Source of the DNA: DATMNI01 sp035570275
GTDB taxonomy: Bacteria > Acidobacteriota > Terriglobia > Bryobacterales > Bryobacteraceae
DNA length: 30,517 nucleotides
Assembly: GCA_035570275.1 (NCBI GenBank)
Contig: DATMNI010000151.1
Location: 1-30,517 of the forward strand
Direction of reading: 5' to 3'
Shown here piece after piece: positions 14,392-22,168 of this stretch. The first letter of the stretch is position 1. Each line of letters starts with the position of its first letter. The translations under genes were made by a program, and so were the position numbers. The notes beneath the pieces were generated by a model. That model saw nothing but the letters and a program-made list of their open reading frames with translations. It was not told where the DNA came from and did no database searches.

Positions 14392-15627
14392 ATGGGTACC
14401 AATGGATTGGCGTATGGCTTGGCGGCCATGATGGCGTGCGCCACATGGGCGCAGCAGACAGGCTCGCAGGCAACCGTCCAGGCAACTGGTGAAGACCTGC
14501 TGCGGCACGCGATCCAGTTGCACCAGGCGGGGGATACGGAAGGCGCAATCCGGGAATACCGCGCCTATTTGAAACAGGCTCCCAGGAACGTGATGGCGCG
14601 CTCCAACCTGGGTGCAGCGCTTGCGCGCAGCGGGCATTACGAGGAAGCCATCGTCGAATATAAGCAGGCGCTGGAACAGGACCCCGGGAACCTGCCGGTG
14701 CGCGTCAACCTGGCGCTGGCCTATTATAAGACTGCGGAGCTCGCGAGTGCGGCGGAGCACCTGGCGGCGGTAGTGAGGCAGCAGCCTTCCAACCGGCAGG
14801 CGGTCTTCCTGCTGGCCGATTGCGATTTGCGGCTCGGGGAAAACAAGAAAGTGATCGAGTTGCTTTCGCCGTTAGAAAAGGAATCGCCCAACGACAAGGC
14901 GCTAATCTACCTGCTGGGAACGGCATTGATTCGCGACGAGCAGCCGGCGCGGGGCCAGGTGCTGGTGGACCGGATTCTGAGGGACGGCGACTCGGCCGAA
15001 GCGCGCCTGCTGCTGGGAACCACCAAGATGAACGCCCGGGAGTTCGCCGAGGCGCTGGTGGACTTGAAGAAGGCGGCGGAACTCAATCCGCAACTGCCCG
15101 ACGTGTTCTCCTACTACGGGCTGGCTCTGATGACGACCGGCGACACACCTGGCGCGGCTGACGCGTTCCACAAAGAACTGGAATCCAACCCCAACGATTT
15201 CGTAGCTAACCTGCAATTGGGAGTGCTGTTGAAGCAGGACCAGCGCTACGATGAAGCCCGCGTCAGCTACGAGCGAGCGCTGCGGGTGCGTCCGGGCGAT
15301 CCGGCCGTCCGCTACCAGTTGGCGACGCTGGACCTGGCCGTGGGCGATTTGGCCAAAGCCTGCGGGCAATTGGAACGGCTCACCAAGGAAGTTCCCGCGT
15401 TCGTGGAAGCCCATGTCTCGCTGGCCACGATTTATTACCGGCTCAAGCGCAAGCAGGATGGGGACCGGGAGCGCGCTTTGGTTTTGAAATTGAACGCCGC
15501 GAAACAGGCCGAGGAACCAGGAGCCAAGGCCCCGGGAGCAACGGCCCCGGGAGCCAAAGTCCCCCCAGCCAAAGTCCCACCAGCCAAACCTCCCGAAGGC
15601 AAAGTCCCAGAGGCCAAAGACCGATGA
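14392..15627 (+). CDS. Exported tetratricopeptide repeat protein with Pro/Ala/Lys tail
   Basis: A 411-residue protein. A short signal peptide (GLAAMMACATWAQ) is followed by about nine TPR units from residue 32 to about 365 (LLRHAIQLHQAGDTEGAI, SNLGAALARSGHYEEAIV, SYYGLALMTTGDTPGAA). The last 35 residues are low-complexity (GAKAPGATAPGAKVPPAK) and come from seven 15-bp repeats ending exactly at the stop codon. The TGA overlaps the ATG of the FG-GAP gene (ATGA), so the two are translationally coupled and probably work together, as TPR/CRTAC1 pairs do widely in Acidobacteria and Planctomycetes. I take ATG 14392; a TTG at 14386 would add two residues. No ribosome-binding site is visible, in line with the near-leaderless mRNA proposed for this promoter. 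Confidence 0.85.
   Translation: MGTNGLAYGLAAMMACATWAQQTGSQATVQATGEDLLRHAIQLHQAGDTEGAIREYRAYLKQAPRNVMARSNLGAALARSGHYEEAIVEYKQALEQDPGNLPVRVNLALAYYKTAELASAAEHLAAVVRQQPSNRQAVFLLADCDLRLGENKKVIELLSPLEKESPNDKALIYLLGTALIRDEQPARGQVLVDRILRDGDSAEARLLLGTTKMNAREFAEALVDLKKAAELNPQLPDVFSYYGLALMTTGDTPGAADAFHKELESNPNDFVANLQLGVLLKQDQRYDEARVSYERALRVRPGDPAVRYQLATLDLAVGDLAKACGQLERLTKEVPAFVEAHVSLATIYYRLKRKQDGDRERALVLKLNAAKQAEEPGAKAPGATAPGAKVPPAKVPPAKPPEGKVPEAKDR
15520..15624 (+). repeat. Seven 15-bp coding repeats ending at a stop codon
   Basis: Units GGAGCCAAGGCCCCG, GGAGCAACGGCCCCG, GGAGCCAAAGTCCCC, CCAGCCAAAGTCCCA, CCAGCCAAACCTCCC, GAAGGCAAAGTCCCA and GAGGCCAAAGACCGA run without gaps from 15520 to 15624; TGA follows at once. 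They encode five-residue (G/P)AK(A/V)P-like units. Confidence 0.9.
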
Positions 15628-17360
15628 AGGCGGGCCGGGTGAATCGCCGCCAGTTCCTCGCGGCCGGAGCCGCCGGTTTGGGTTGGCCGAGGCACGGAGC
15701 GGCTGCTGGGCGTCCGGTGTTCGAAGAGATCCCCCCGGAAACCAGCGGGATTCGCTGGGTCCACGATAACGCCGCCTCGGCCGCGCATTACCTTCCCGAA
15801 ACCATGGGCCCCGGCTGCGCTTTTCTGGATTATGACAATGACGGCTGGGTGGACATCTATCTGGTGAACAGCGGGCCGTGCGATTTCTACCAACCCAAGA
15901 CGCCGATTCGCAACGCGCTGTACAAAAACAATCGCGACGGCACTTTCACCGACGTGACGGAGGCGGCGGGCGTGGCGGGAGGCAGTTTCGGCATGGGAGT
16001 AGCGGCCGCCGATTACGACAACGACGGCTTTCCCGACCTATTCGTCACTGCCTACGGCCGGCCGATTCTTTATCACAACAACGGCAACGGCACCTTCACC
16101 GACGTCAGCGAAAAGGCCGGCCTGGGCGCCAAGGTCTTTGCAGGCCACTGGACCACGAGCGCGGTGTGGTTCGACTTCGATAACGACGGCCGGTTGGATC
16201 TGTTCGTCTGCAGCTTTGTGGACTACGGGACCGACAGCCACTTCTCCTGCGGCGATAACAAACTGGGCCGCAAGTTTTACTGCATTCCGCGCGTCTTCAA
16301 ACCCACCGCCAGCCTGCTTTTCCACAACAACGGCGACGGGACGTTCACTGAGGCGAGCCGCGGAACCGATATCGAAAAGGCGCTGGGGAAAGGCCTGGGC
16401 GTGGTGGCCACCGATATCAACAACGACGGCCGCATGGACCTGTTCGTGGCCAACGATACGGTGCAGAACTTCCTCTTCGTGAACCGCGGCCCGGATGCCA
16501 AAGGCCGGACGAAGTGGGAAGAGATGGCGCTGGCGGCCGAGGTAGGGTTCAGCGAAGATGGCCGGGCGCGCTCTGGTATGGGGGTGGACGCCGCCGATTT
16601 TGACGGCGATGGATGGCAGGATCTGTTCGTGGCCAACGTGGACCAGGAAATGTTCTCGCTCTACAAGAACAACAAGAACGAGAGTTTTCGCGACGTCGCC
16701 TTCAAGAACCAGGTGTCGCAGGCCACGCGCCTTTTGAGCGGCTGGGGGCTGCGATTCTTCGACTACGACAACGATGGCGCCATCGATCTGTTCCTGGCCA
16801 ACGGCCACCCCGATGACATGATCGACAACTACTCGCAGGCGGTGAAGTACAAGGAGCCGCTGCTGCTGTTTCACCAGGAGAACGGCCAACTGCGCCACGT
16901 GTCGGGCGAATCGGGGCCGGTGTTCGCCAAGACTTTTCCGGCGCGCGGGCTGGCCATTGGCGATTTCAACAACGATGGGCGCATCGACGTGCTGGTGGGG
17001 AACAATGGCGGGGCGCCGGTGCTGTTGCGAAACATGTCAGGCAACAACTTGGGCAACCCAGGCGGCGCCGGGAATCACTGGCTGGGGGTAAAACTACAGG
17101 GTATCAAGTGCAATCGGGATGCGGTAGGGGCGCGGCTGACGTGGTCGGCCGGCGGCGTCAAGCGCGCGCGCCTGAAGAACAACGGCGGCAGCTATCTTTC
17201 CTCGCACGACATGCGTGAGGTGCTGGGTATCGGCACGGCGGCGAAGGTAGACTGGCTGGAAATCCAATGGCCGCAGCCCAGCGGACGCACCGAGCGATTC
17301 ACGGACCTGCCGGCGGACCGGTATATTACGATAACGGAGGGGAAGGGGGGCTTCCAATAA
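15624..17360 (+). CDS. CRTAC1-like FG-GAP/ASPIC-UnbV protein, Tat-exported
   Basis: A 578-residue protein. The N-terminus has a Tat-type signal (NRRQFLAAGAAGLG). Seven calcium-binding-loop units of an FG-GAP/VCBS beta-propeller follow, each with DxDxDGxxD: DYDNDGWVDIY, DYDNDGFPDLF, DFDNDGRLDLF, DINNDGRMDLF, DFDGDGWQDLF, DYDNDGAIDLF and DFNNDGRIDVL. The C-terminal 100 residues are an ASPIC/UnbV domain (NHWLGVKLQG, NNGGSYLSSHDMREVLGIG, VDWLEIQWPQPSG). Such proteins are extracellular or periplasmic calcium-dependent binding proteins; the biochemical role in bacteria is unproven. The start overlaps the TPR stop by four bases. A decayed copy of its C-terminal coding sequence lies at 18032-18195, beyond the toxin-antitoxin pair, so a second paralog was probably once present here. 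Confidence 0.9.
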   Translation: MKAGRVNRRQFLAAGAAGLGWPRHGAAAGRPVFEEIPPETSGIRWVHDNAASAAHYLPETMGPGCAFLDYDNDGWVDIYLVNSGPCDFYQPKTPIRNALYKNNRDGTFTDVTEAAGVAGGSFGMGVAAADYDNDGFPDLFVTAYGRPILYHNNGNGTFTDVSEKAGLGAKVFAGHWTTSAVWFDFDNDGRLDLFVCSFVDYGTDSHFSCGDNKLGRKFYCIPRVFKPTASLLFHNNGDGTFTEASRGTDIEKALGKGLGVVATDINNDGRMDLFVANDTVQNFLFVNRGPDAKGRTKWEEMALAAEVGFSEDGRARSGMGVDAADFDGDGWQDLFVANVDQEMFSLYKNNKNESFRDVAFKNQVSQATRLLSGWGLRFFDYDNDGAIDLFLANGHPDDMIDNYSQAVKYKEPLLLFHQENGQLRHVSGESGPVFAKTFPARGLAIGDFNNDGRIDVLVGNNGGAPVLLRNMSGNNLGNPGGAGNHWLGVKLQGIKCNRDAVGARLTWSAGGVKRARLKNNGGSYLSSHDMREVLGIGTAAKVDWLEIQWPQPSGRTERFTDLPADRYITITEGKGGFQ

Positions 17361-17368
17361 GAATGATC

Positions 17369-17404
17369 TTGACTTAGCTAACGTGGTAAACTAAGCTTAC
17401 GTTA
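17369..17404 (+). promoter_or_regulatory. Promoter and candidate operator of the toxin-antitoxin pair, leaderless start
   Basis: TTGACT (17369-17374) and TAAGCT (17392-17397) are 17 bases apart. Transcription would start at about 17403-17405, that is at the antitoxin ATG (17404), so the mRNA should be leaderless. Two inverted elements lie in the promoter: TTAGCTAA at 17374-17381, and TAACGT (17379-17384) with ACGTTA (17399-17404), flanking the -10. These are placed as expected for autorepression by an antitoxin. Confidence 0.6.
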
Positions 17405-17646
17405 TGCAGTTCAATGTGCATGAAGCCAAAACCAAGCTCTCCCAACTGCTGGAACTGGTGGAGGAGGGCGAAACCATCGTGATTGCCCGCCACGGCCAAC
17501 CGGTGGCCGAACTGGTTCCAGCGCGGAAAACAACTGCCTTTCCGTTTGGCATTGCGCGCCAGGCGCCGCTGGTACCGGCCGGAGACGACTGGTGGCAGCC
17601 CATGACCGACGCCGAGGCAGACGATTGGATTTCCGGGACGGTGTGA
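17404..17646 (+). CDS. Phd/YefM-family antitoxin
   Basis: An 80-residue protein of the Phd/YefM antitoxin family: MQFNVHEAKTKLSQLLELV then EEGETIVIARHGQPVAELVP is the canonical N-terminal DNA-binding fold, and residues 45-80 are the acidic, Trp-rich toxin-binding tail (DDWWQPMTDAEADDWI). In this family the antitoxin neutralises its partner toxin by wrapping its tail over it and represses its own promoter. The stop overlaps the toxin GTG start (GTGA). No Shine-Dalgarno sequence precedes the ATG; the promoter spacing predicts a leaderless mRNA. Confidence 0.92.
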   Translation: MQFNVHEAKTKLSQLLELVEEGETIVIARHGQPVAELVPARKTTAFPFGIARQAPLVPAGDDWWQPMTDAEADDWISGTV

Positions 17647-18020
17647 GGGTTCTGACCGATACCCACACGCTGGTCTGGGCGCTGTCCAAACCAGAAGAGC
17701 TCAGCACCGCGGCGCGGGAGGCCCTTACCTCAAATCCATTTACCGCCAGCGTCGCCAACCTCTGGGAATTGGTTCTCAAGGCGCGCAAGCCCGGTGCGCT
17801 GCTTGCCGATCCCATTCCCTGGTGGACTGAGTATGTCACCCAATCGCACATCCCAACGCTGGCGATTCGCCTGGCACACATCCGCGCGCTGGCTGGCCTT
17901 CCCGATATCCAGAAAGATCCCTTCGACCGGATTCTGGCGGCTCAAGCGCTCGCGGAAAACCTCGTCCTTGTGACTCGCGATAGCGATCTCGCCCGTTACG
18001 GGATACCAGTGATTTGGTGA
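17643..18020 (+). CDS. VapC-type PIN-domain toxin
   Basis: A 125-residue PIN-domain ribonuclease toxin. The acidic site residues are visible: Asp in the opening strand (VLTDTHTLVWAL), Glu in ANLWELVLKAR, Asp in KDPFDRILAAQAL and Asp in LVTRDSDLARYGIPVIW. Family members cleave specific RNAs in the cytoplasm unless bound by the antitoxin. The GTG at 17643 overlaps the antitoxin stop by four bases, so translation is coupled. A longer frame from 17592 would lie within the antitoxin gene and lacks family similarity. It is of the type often paired with Phd/YefM rather than with VapB antitoxins. All key residues are present, so the toxin is probably functional. The base composition matches the neighbours, giving no sign of very recent transfer. 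Confidence 0.9.
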   Translation: MRVLTDTHTLVWALSKPEELSTAAREALTSNPFTASVANLWELVLKARKPGALLADPIPWWTEYVTQSHIPTLAIRLAHIRALAGLPDIQKDPFDRILAAQALAENLVLVTRDSDLARYGIPVIW

Positions 18021-18031
18021 ACTTCCCCCGG

Positions 18032-18195
18032 GGCGCGGCAGCCCGCGGTTGACAGGGCTGGCCGGCGGCAGCCGCTCGCCCGAGAACCATGGCGGCAGTT
18101 CACTTTACTCGCATGACGTGCGTGAGTTGCTGAGAATCGGCGCGGCTCCCGGCTCGACTGGCTGGAAAATCTGATCGGCGCAGCCTTTTCGCGGC
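18032..18195 (+). pseudogene. Relic of an ASPIC/UnbV C-terminal coding sequence
   Basis: Translating from about 18104 gives GGSSLYSHDVRELLRIGAA, which matches GGSYLSSHDMREVLGIGTA of the intact gene. Upstream, GGCCGGCGGC and GGCGGCAG keep their order with a 6-base shortening between them. After GIGAA one base is missing, so GACTGGCTGGAAA (DWLEI) falls in another frame, and an in-frame TGA follows. Roughly three quarters of the bases match over 95 positions. Only the last 50 or so codons survive; the propeller part is absent. The toxin-antitoxin pair sits exactly between intact copy and relic. Confidence 0.82.
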
Positions 18196-18280
18196 ATCTG
18201 CCCAAACTAACCCTTGATTCGCCGCTGCGCGCGGCTGGATAGGCGCGAACGAACAAAAACGGGAGAGACTACTTGGTCTA

Positions 18281-18293
18281 TTTGACCGAGAGC
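18281..18293 (+). promoter_or_regulatory. Conserved upstream box, copy 1
   Basis: TTTGACCGAGAGC is identical to 22091-22103 upstream of the paralogous receptor 3. Both are followed by a promoter and the shared stretch GTGATA-N-A-N-TTCGCCC. Confidence 0.6.
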
Positions 18294-18304
18294 TCACCGT
18301 GAGC
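18292..18304. promoter_or_regulatory. Inverted repeat just upstream of the -35 box
   Basis: GCTCAC-C-GTGAGC is a perfect 6-bp inverted repeat ending 7 bases before the TTGACA of receptor 2. It overlaps the end of the conserved box and is not kept in receptor 3. Confidence 0.4.
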
Positions 18305-18311
18305 AAAATCC

Positions 18312-18340
18312 TTGACAATCAATATAGGTTGTGATAAATT
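18312..18340 (+). promoter_or_regulatory. Strong sigma70-type promoter of TonB receptor 2
   Basis: Consensus TTGACA (18312-18317), 17 bases, then TAAATT (18335-18340) preceded by TGA (extended -10). Transcription would start near 18347. Confidence 0.7.
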
Positions 18341-18351
18341 CGCCCTATTTC

Positions 18352-18363
18352 GCAAACGTTTGC
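18352..18363. promoter_or_regulatory. LacI/GalR-type operator candidate
   Basis: GCAAACGTTTGC is a perfect 12-bp palindrome with a central CG, matching the core of LacI-family sites (the PurR consensus has the same 12 bases). It sits at about +5 to +16 of the predicted transcript, the classical place for a repressor. No LacI-family gene is in the window. Confidence 0.6.
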
Positions 18364-18521
18364 AACTGGGGTGTGAATGCGAACGCGCCTGTTTGTTCCG
18401 GGATGGTGTTCGACGTCGAGCGAGGTAGGGTTCGCCAGACATTTAGCTCAATCGACGGACAGACGCGCGCCTCAACCGGCGGTGTTGTCGCCGCCATGAT
18501 CGATCAATTTAAATAATGTTA

Positions 18522-18531
18522 ACTGTACAGT
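18522..18531. promoter_or_regulatory. Palindrome in the receptor 2 leader
   Basis: ACTGTACAGT is a perfect 10-bp palindrome, adjoining GTTAAC at 18519-18524 in an AT-rich patch. A second promoter or operator is possible, but support is weak. Confidence 0.3.
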
Positions 18532-18594
18532 CTCTGTTGTCACAGACGTCTCGGCAATCTATGGGCTAGTCAAAATCACCAGGAGGTGAATCGC

Positions 18595-21500
18595 ATGCGA
18601 ACCAAGTTGCTTCTGGGAGCGATCCTTTGCGTCGGGCTTCCTCTGTCGGGCCAGACTTTCGGCGAGATCACGGGACGGGTTAGTGATCCGAGCGGAGCCG
18701 GGGTGCCCAACTCAGTTTTAACCTTAACCAGCACCGCCACCAACGCTGTCCGTCAAACCGACAGCGGCAATGACGGATTCTACTCCTTCCCCTCGGTGCC
18801 ACCCGGCATTTACAATCTCAAATCTGAACATCCCGGTTTCAAGACCGCGGCCGGCAGCAATATCGAAGTCCAGGTGCAACAAACCGTGCGCCTCGATTTG
18901 ACGCTTGAAGTCGGTCAGGTCAGTCAATCCGTGGAAGTTCGGGCCATGGCCAATCTGTTGCAGTCGGAAAACGCGACCCTTGGAACGGTGGTCAGTAACG
19001 CCAGCATCGTCGAGTTGCCGCTCAACGGGCGCGAGTACCTGAACCTGGTGGCGCTGAATTCGAATACCAATACACTCGCGCCGCCGGCCGGTCAGGCCCA
19101 GTCGCGCCAGGGCGGCGACCGTGCCAACCAGTCGATTGCCGCCGGCGGGAACCGCATCTTTTTCGACTATTTCACGCTCGATGGGGTCAACAACACCGAC
19201 GTGGATTTTAACACCTACATGGTGCTTCCCTCGATCGACGCCATCCAGGAATTCAAGGTGCAGACCGGTGTGTATCCCGCGGAATTCGGCCATGGGGCGA
19301 CGCAGATCAACGTGCTCACCAAATCCGGTGGCAACGTGTATCACGGTGCGCTGTTCGAGTTCCTGCGCAATGACGCCATGGACGCCAACTCGTCGTATGC
19401 CTTCACCGCCAATCGACCCATCAAGTCGCCCTTCAAATGGAACGATTTCGGCTTCGAAATCGACGGCCCCGTTGTCATTCCGAAGCTATTCAACGGCCGG
19501 AACAAATTGTTTTTTATGGCCAACGACGAGTGGCTCCTGCAGCGGCAGAGTCAGCAAGCCATCTACTCCGTGCCGACGGCCGCCATGCAGCAGGGCAACT
19601 TCAGCGCCTGGCCGACCACCATCTACCAGCCGAACTCGGGGGGGATACCGTATCCCAACAACATCATTCCGGCGAACCAGATCAATCCGACTTCGCAGGC
19701 ACTGTTGAACTACTACGTCACCCCCACGCTGCCAGGCTTTGTGAATAATTACACCCAGTACAACGCCTCTCCGTTCGACCGCGACGGTTTCATCGTGCGC
19801 ATGGACTTCGTCGAATCCGCGAAATCACAGTGGAGCGGCCGTTATAGCTGGGGCGATGAAGATATGAAAACCGGCGGTCTGAACATCACGGGAACCAAGG
19901 TTACTACCAATTACGAGCAGTACCTGGGTTCGAACACCCGCATTCTTACGCCCAATATCGTGAACGAAGCGCGTTTCGGCTACTCGCGCTTCTTTAACGC
20001 GATTAGCCCCGCCAGCGCGTTCAGCGTCAACACCGTGGCCACGCTGGGCATTCCCAATCTGATACCAGGCCCGCCGGTCCAGTGGGGCGTGCCCAGCGCT
20101 GGTTTCAACGGAGACGGCTTCAGCGGCATCGGCGACAACACCGACTTCCCCTACCAGATTCAGGACAACACTCTTCAGGTGGTCGATAACGTGTCCTGGA
20201 TCAAGGGCAAGCATACCTTCAAATTCGGGTTCGAATACAATCGCCAGAATTTCAACCAGTATGGCAATCAATACTTGCGTGGCGGATTTGCCTTCTCGCC
20301 CAATGCCACGCAGAGCGCAACCCATACCGGCGGCGACGCTTTTGCCGAATATCTGCTGGGCGATATTTATCAATCCACGGTAGCCTTCCAGGCTGCCAAT
20401 GCGCCTAATCAGCGCAATACCGAGGCGGCGTTCGTCGACGATACGTGGAAGATCACGCCCAAACTAACGGTGTCCTTAGGATTGCGGTGGGAGTTGACTC
20501 CGCCTTTTACCGATACGGCAAACAACCTGTTCGCCGTCGCGATCCCGGCAATATTGGCTGTCCCCGGCGTGCCGCAGTCCAGCGGACTCTGGCCTTACAT
20601 GATCCGGCAGGGAAACTGCTCGAATCCATATACGGCCAACCCTGCTATTCCCTTCATCTGGAGCAACACGCCCGCCGTCTGCAGCAACGGTAAGGAGAAC
20701 TACCAGCTCCAGCAAACCAGGTACAACGATTTCGCACCGCGCGTCGGCCTGGCCTGGTCGCCCGATTCCAAGACAGTGATCCGCGCGGCCTTCGGAGAGT
20801 TCTTCGTGCAGGACAACGGCAACTCGATGTACTTTGACATGGCGCGCAATATCGGCGTCCGTCTCACCCTGACTGCCCTCACCGGTGGGACCACATGGTC
20901 CCCGGGGTCGGGAGTGGAATCGGGGTTGCCCGCCACCTGGGCGAATGCCGTCACCGCACCTGGCGTTGGGGGACAACCGACGGCGTTTCCACCGCCCTAC
21001 GCTTATGTCTCCGCCTACAGCCACTATACGTCGTACACCGAGCAGTACCTGCTCAACCTGCAGCGCCAGCTCGGCGCCAACTGGGCATTCGAAGTCGGCT
21101 ACCTGGGTTCGGAGAGCCATCACCTTTACGGCTTCCAGAACGCCAACCAAGGCATTCCCTCAACGGTGGGAGCTGCCTCAACCCATCTTCCGTTCGCCGA
21201 TTTCGGCGTGATCCAGTTGGTCCGCGACGCCGTGAACGCGGATTACAACTCGCTGTCCTTCAAGGTCACCAAACGTTTCAACCAGGGCCTGAGCGTTCTC
21301 AGCAACTTCACCTGGTCCAAATCGCTTGACGACTCCAGCGGCATTCGCACGCAGGCCTATGACACGCTGTTCCCCCAGAACAGCTATTGCATCCGGTGCG
21401 AACGCGGCCTGTCCTCCTTCAATGTGCCGCTCCGTTGGGTCAGCTCCGTCCTCTATGAATTGCCGGTCGGAAGAGGGAAGCGTCTGAACATTAACAACGG

Positions 21501-22014
21501 CTTCCTTAATGCCGTCGTCGGCGGCTGGCAAACCGGCGGCACCATGACCGTCCAGAACGGTGTGCCGTTAACCGTGACGATCGGCGGCGTGGATAACTCG
21601 GTGACGCAAAATGGCTATGATCGGCCGAACGCAACCGGAGTGTCCCCTTACCCTTCGAACCACACGACCGCGCAATGGTATAACCCCGCCGCATTCGTGG
21701 TAGCGCCCGCGGGCACTTACGGTAATGTCGGACGGAACTCGCTGTCTTCTCCAGGGGTTTTCGCGATGGACACCGAACTGCACAAGTCCTGGACCTTGCC
21801 CTATAGCGACCATCATCGCGTTCAACTCCGCTTCGAAGCCTTCAACGTGCTGAACCATCCGAACTGGGGTGGACCCAATGGCAACATTCTGGCGGGCGCG
21901 GCAATTCCGGGCGCGCTAGCCGGGAGCGCGCACGCGGGATTCGGAGTCATCAGCGGCCTCCTCCAAGGGACCGCTATGCGTCAGTTGCAGGTGGCATTGA
22001 AGTATACGTTCTGA
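18595..22014 (+). CDS. TonB-dependent receptor, Oar-like (receptor 2)
   Basis: An 1139-residue outer-membrane protein. The signal peptide ends near residue 20 (CVGLPLSGQ). A carboxypeptidase-regulatory-like domain covers about 22-110 (GEITGRVSDPSGAGVPN; GFYSFPSVPPGIYNLKSEHPGF). The TonB plug follows (ELPLNGREYLNLVALN; DAIQEFKVQTGVYPAEFGH; INVLTKSGGNVYHG), then a large barrel ending in LQVALKYTF. Receptors of this family take up large substrates using TonB energy. The ATG at 18595 follows AGGAGGTGA by 5 bases; the GTG within that sequence (18586) is not used as start. It is followed by paralog receptor 3, largely alignable throughout, the main difference being extra residues near 20880-20960. 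It is likely controlled by a LacI-type repressor. Confidence 0.93.
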   Translation: MRTKLLLGAILCVGLPLSGQTFGEITGRVSDPSGAGVPNSVLTLTSTATNAVRQTDSGNDGFYSFPSVPPGIYNLKSEHPGFKTAAGSNIEVQVQQTVRLDLTLEVGQVSQSVEVRAMANLLQSENATLGTVVSNASIVELPLNGREYLNLVALNSNTNTLAPPAGQAQSRQGGDRANQSIAAGGNRIFFDYFTLDGVNNTDVDFNTYMVLPSIDAIQEFKVQTGVYPAEFGHGATQINVLTKSGGNVYHGALFEFLRNDAMDANSSYAFTANRPIKSPFKWNDFGFEIDGPVVIPKLFNGRNKLFFMANDEWLLQRQSQQAIYSVPTAAMQQGNFSAWPTTIYQPNSGGIPYPNNIIPANQINPTSQALLNYYVTPTLPGFVNNYTQYNASPFDRDGFIVRMDFVESAKSQWSGRYSWGDEDMKTGGLNITGTKVTTNYEQYLGSNTRILTPNIVNEARFGYSRFFNAISPASAFSVNTVATLGIPNLIPGPPVQWGVPSAGFNGDGFSGIGDNTDFPYQIQDNTLQVVDNVSWIKGKHTFKFGFEYNRQNFNQYGNQYLRGGFAFSPNATQSATHTGGDAFAEYLLGDIYQSTVAFQAANAPNQRNTEAAFVDDTWKITPKLTVSLGLRWELTPPFTDTANNLFAVAIPAILAVPGVPQSSGLWPYMIRQGNCSNPYTANPAIPFIWSNTPAVCSNGKENYQLQQTRYNDFAPRVGLAWSPDSKTVIRAAFGEFFVQDNGNSMYFDMARNIGVRLTLTALTGGTTWSPGSGVESGLPATWANAVTAPGVGGQPTAFPPPYAYVSAYSHYTSYTEQYLLNLQRQLGANWAFEVGYLGSESHHLYGFQNANQGIPSTVGAASTHLPFADFGVIQLVRDAVNADYNSLSFKVTKRFNQGLSVLSNFTWSKSLDDSSGIRTQAYDTLFPQNSYCIRCERGLSSFNVPLRWVSSVLYELPVGRGKRLNINNGFLNAVVGGWQTGGTMTVQNGVPLTVTIGGVDNSVTQNGYDRPNATGVSPYPSNHTTAQWYNPAAFVVAPAGTYGNVGRNSLSSPGVFAMDTELHKSWTLPYSDHHRVQLRFEAFNVLNHPNWGGPNGNILAGAAIPGALAGSAHAGFGVISGLLQGTAMRQLQVALKYTF

Positions 22015-22036
22015 AGCAGGATTCGTAATTGAGAAG

Positions 22037-22073
22037 ACGGCCGCACTCAAGGCAACAGACTTGGTGCGGCCGT
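22037..22073 (+). terminator. Hairpin terminator candidate after receptor 2
   Basis: ACGGCCGCAC (22037-22046) and GTGCGGCCGT (22064-22073) form a perfect 10-bp GC-rich stem with a 17-base loop, followed by TCGTTGTTG, which is only moderately T-rich. An alternative pairing GGCAAC (22051-22056) with GTTGCC (22078-22083) exists. Confidence 0.5.
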
Positions 22074-22090
22074 TCGTTGTTGCCGACCGA

Positions 22091-22133
22091 TTTGACCGAG
22101 AGCACTGCACCCTCCTGGCGGAGGTGATATACT
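22091..22133 (+). promoter_or_regulatory. Promoter region of TonB receptor 3 with conserved upstream box, copy 2
   Basis: TTTGACCGAGAGC (22091-22103) repeats the box of receptor 2. The extended -10 TGA-TATACT (22125-22133) is followed by TCGCCC, as in receptor 2. The -35 region is poor; instead a CCTCC-TGGC-GGAGG inverted repeat lies between box and -10. The LacI-type palindrome of receptor 2 is absent here. Confidence 0.5.
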
Positions 22134-22168
22134 TCGCCCAGCTAGTCCGCCTTTGGAGGGCACCTACA

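Larger units (their letters stand above)
18196..18594 (+). other. Leader region of TonB receptor 2
   Basis: No gene is supported; a 61-codon frame at 18331-18516 has no ribosome-binding site and starts inside the promoter. The region holds the promoter, four palindromes or boxes described separately, and a leader of about 250 bases before the start codon. The perfect ribosome-binding site AGGAGGTGA lies at 18581-18589. No known riboswitch was recognised. Confidence 0.5.

Noticed and set aside
18331..18516. 61-codon frame before receptor 2
   Set aside because: It begins inside the -10 box of the promoter and has no ribosome-binding site.
18522..18531. LexA/SOS box
   Set aside because: ACTGTACAGT is palindromic but lacks the spacing of known LexA sites, and no DNA-repair gene is near.
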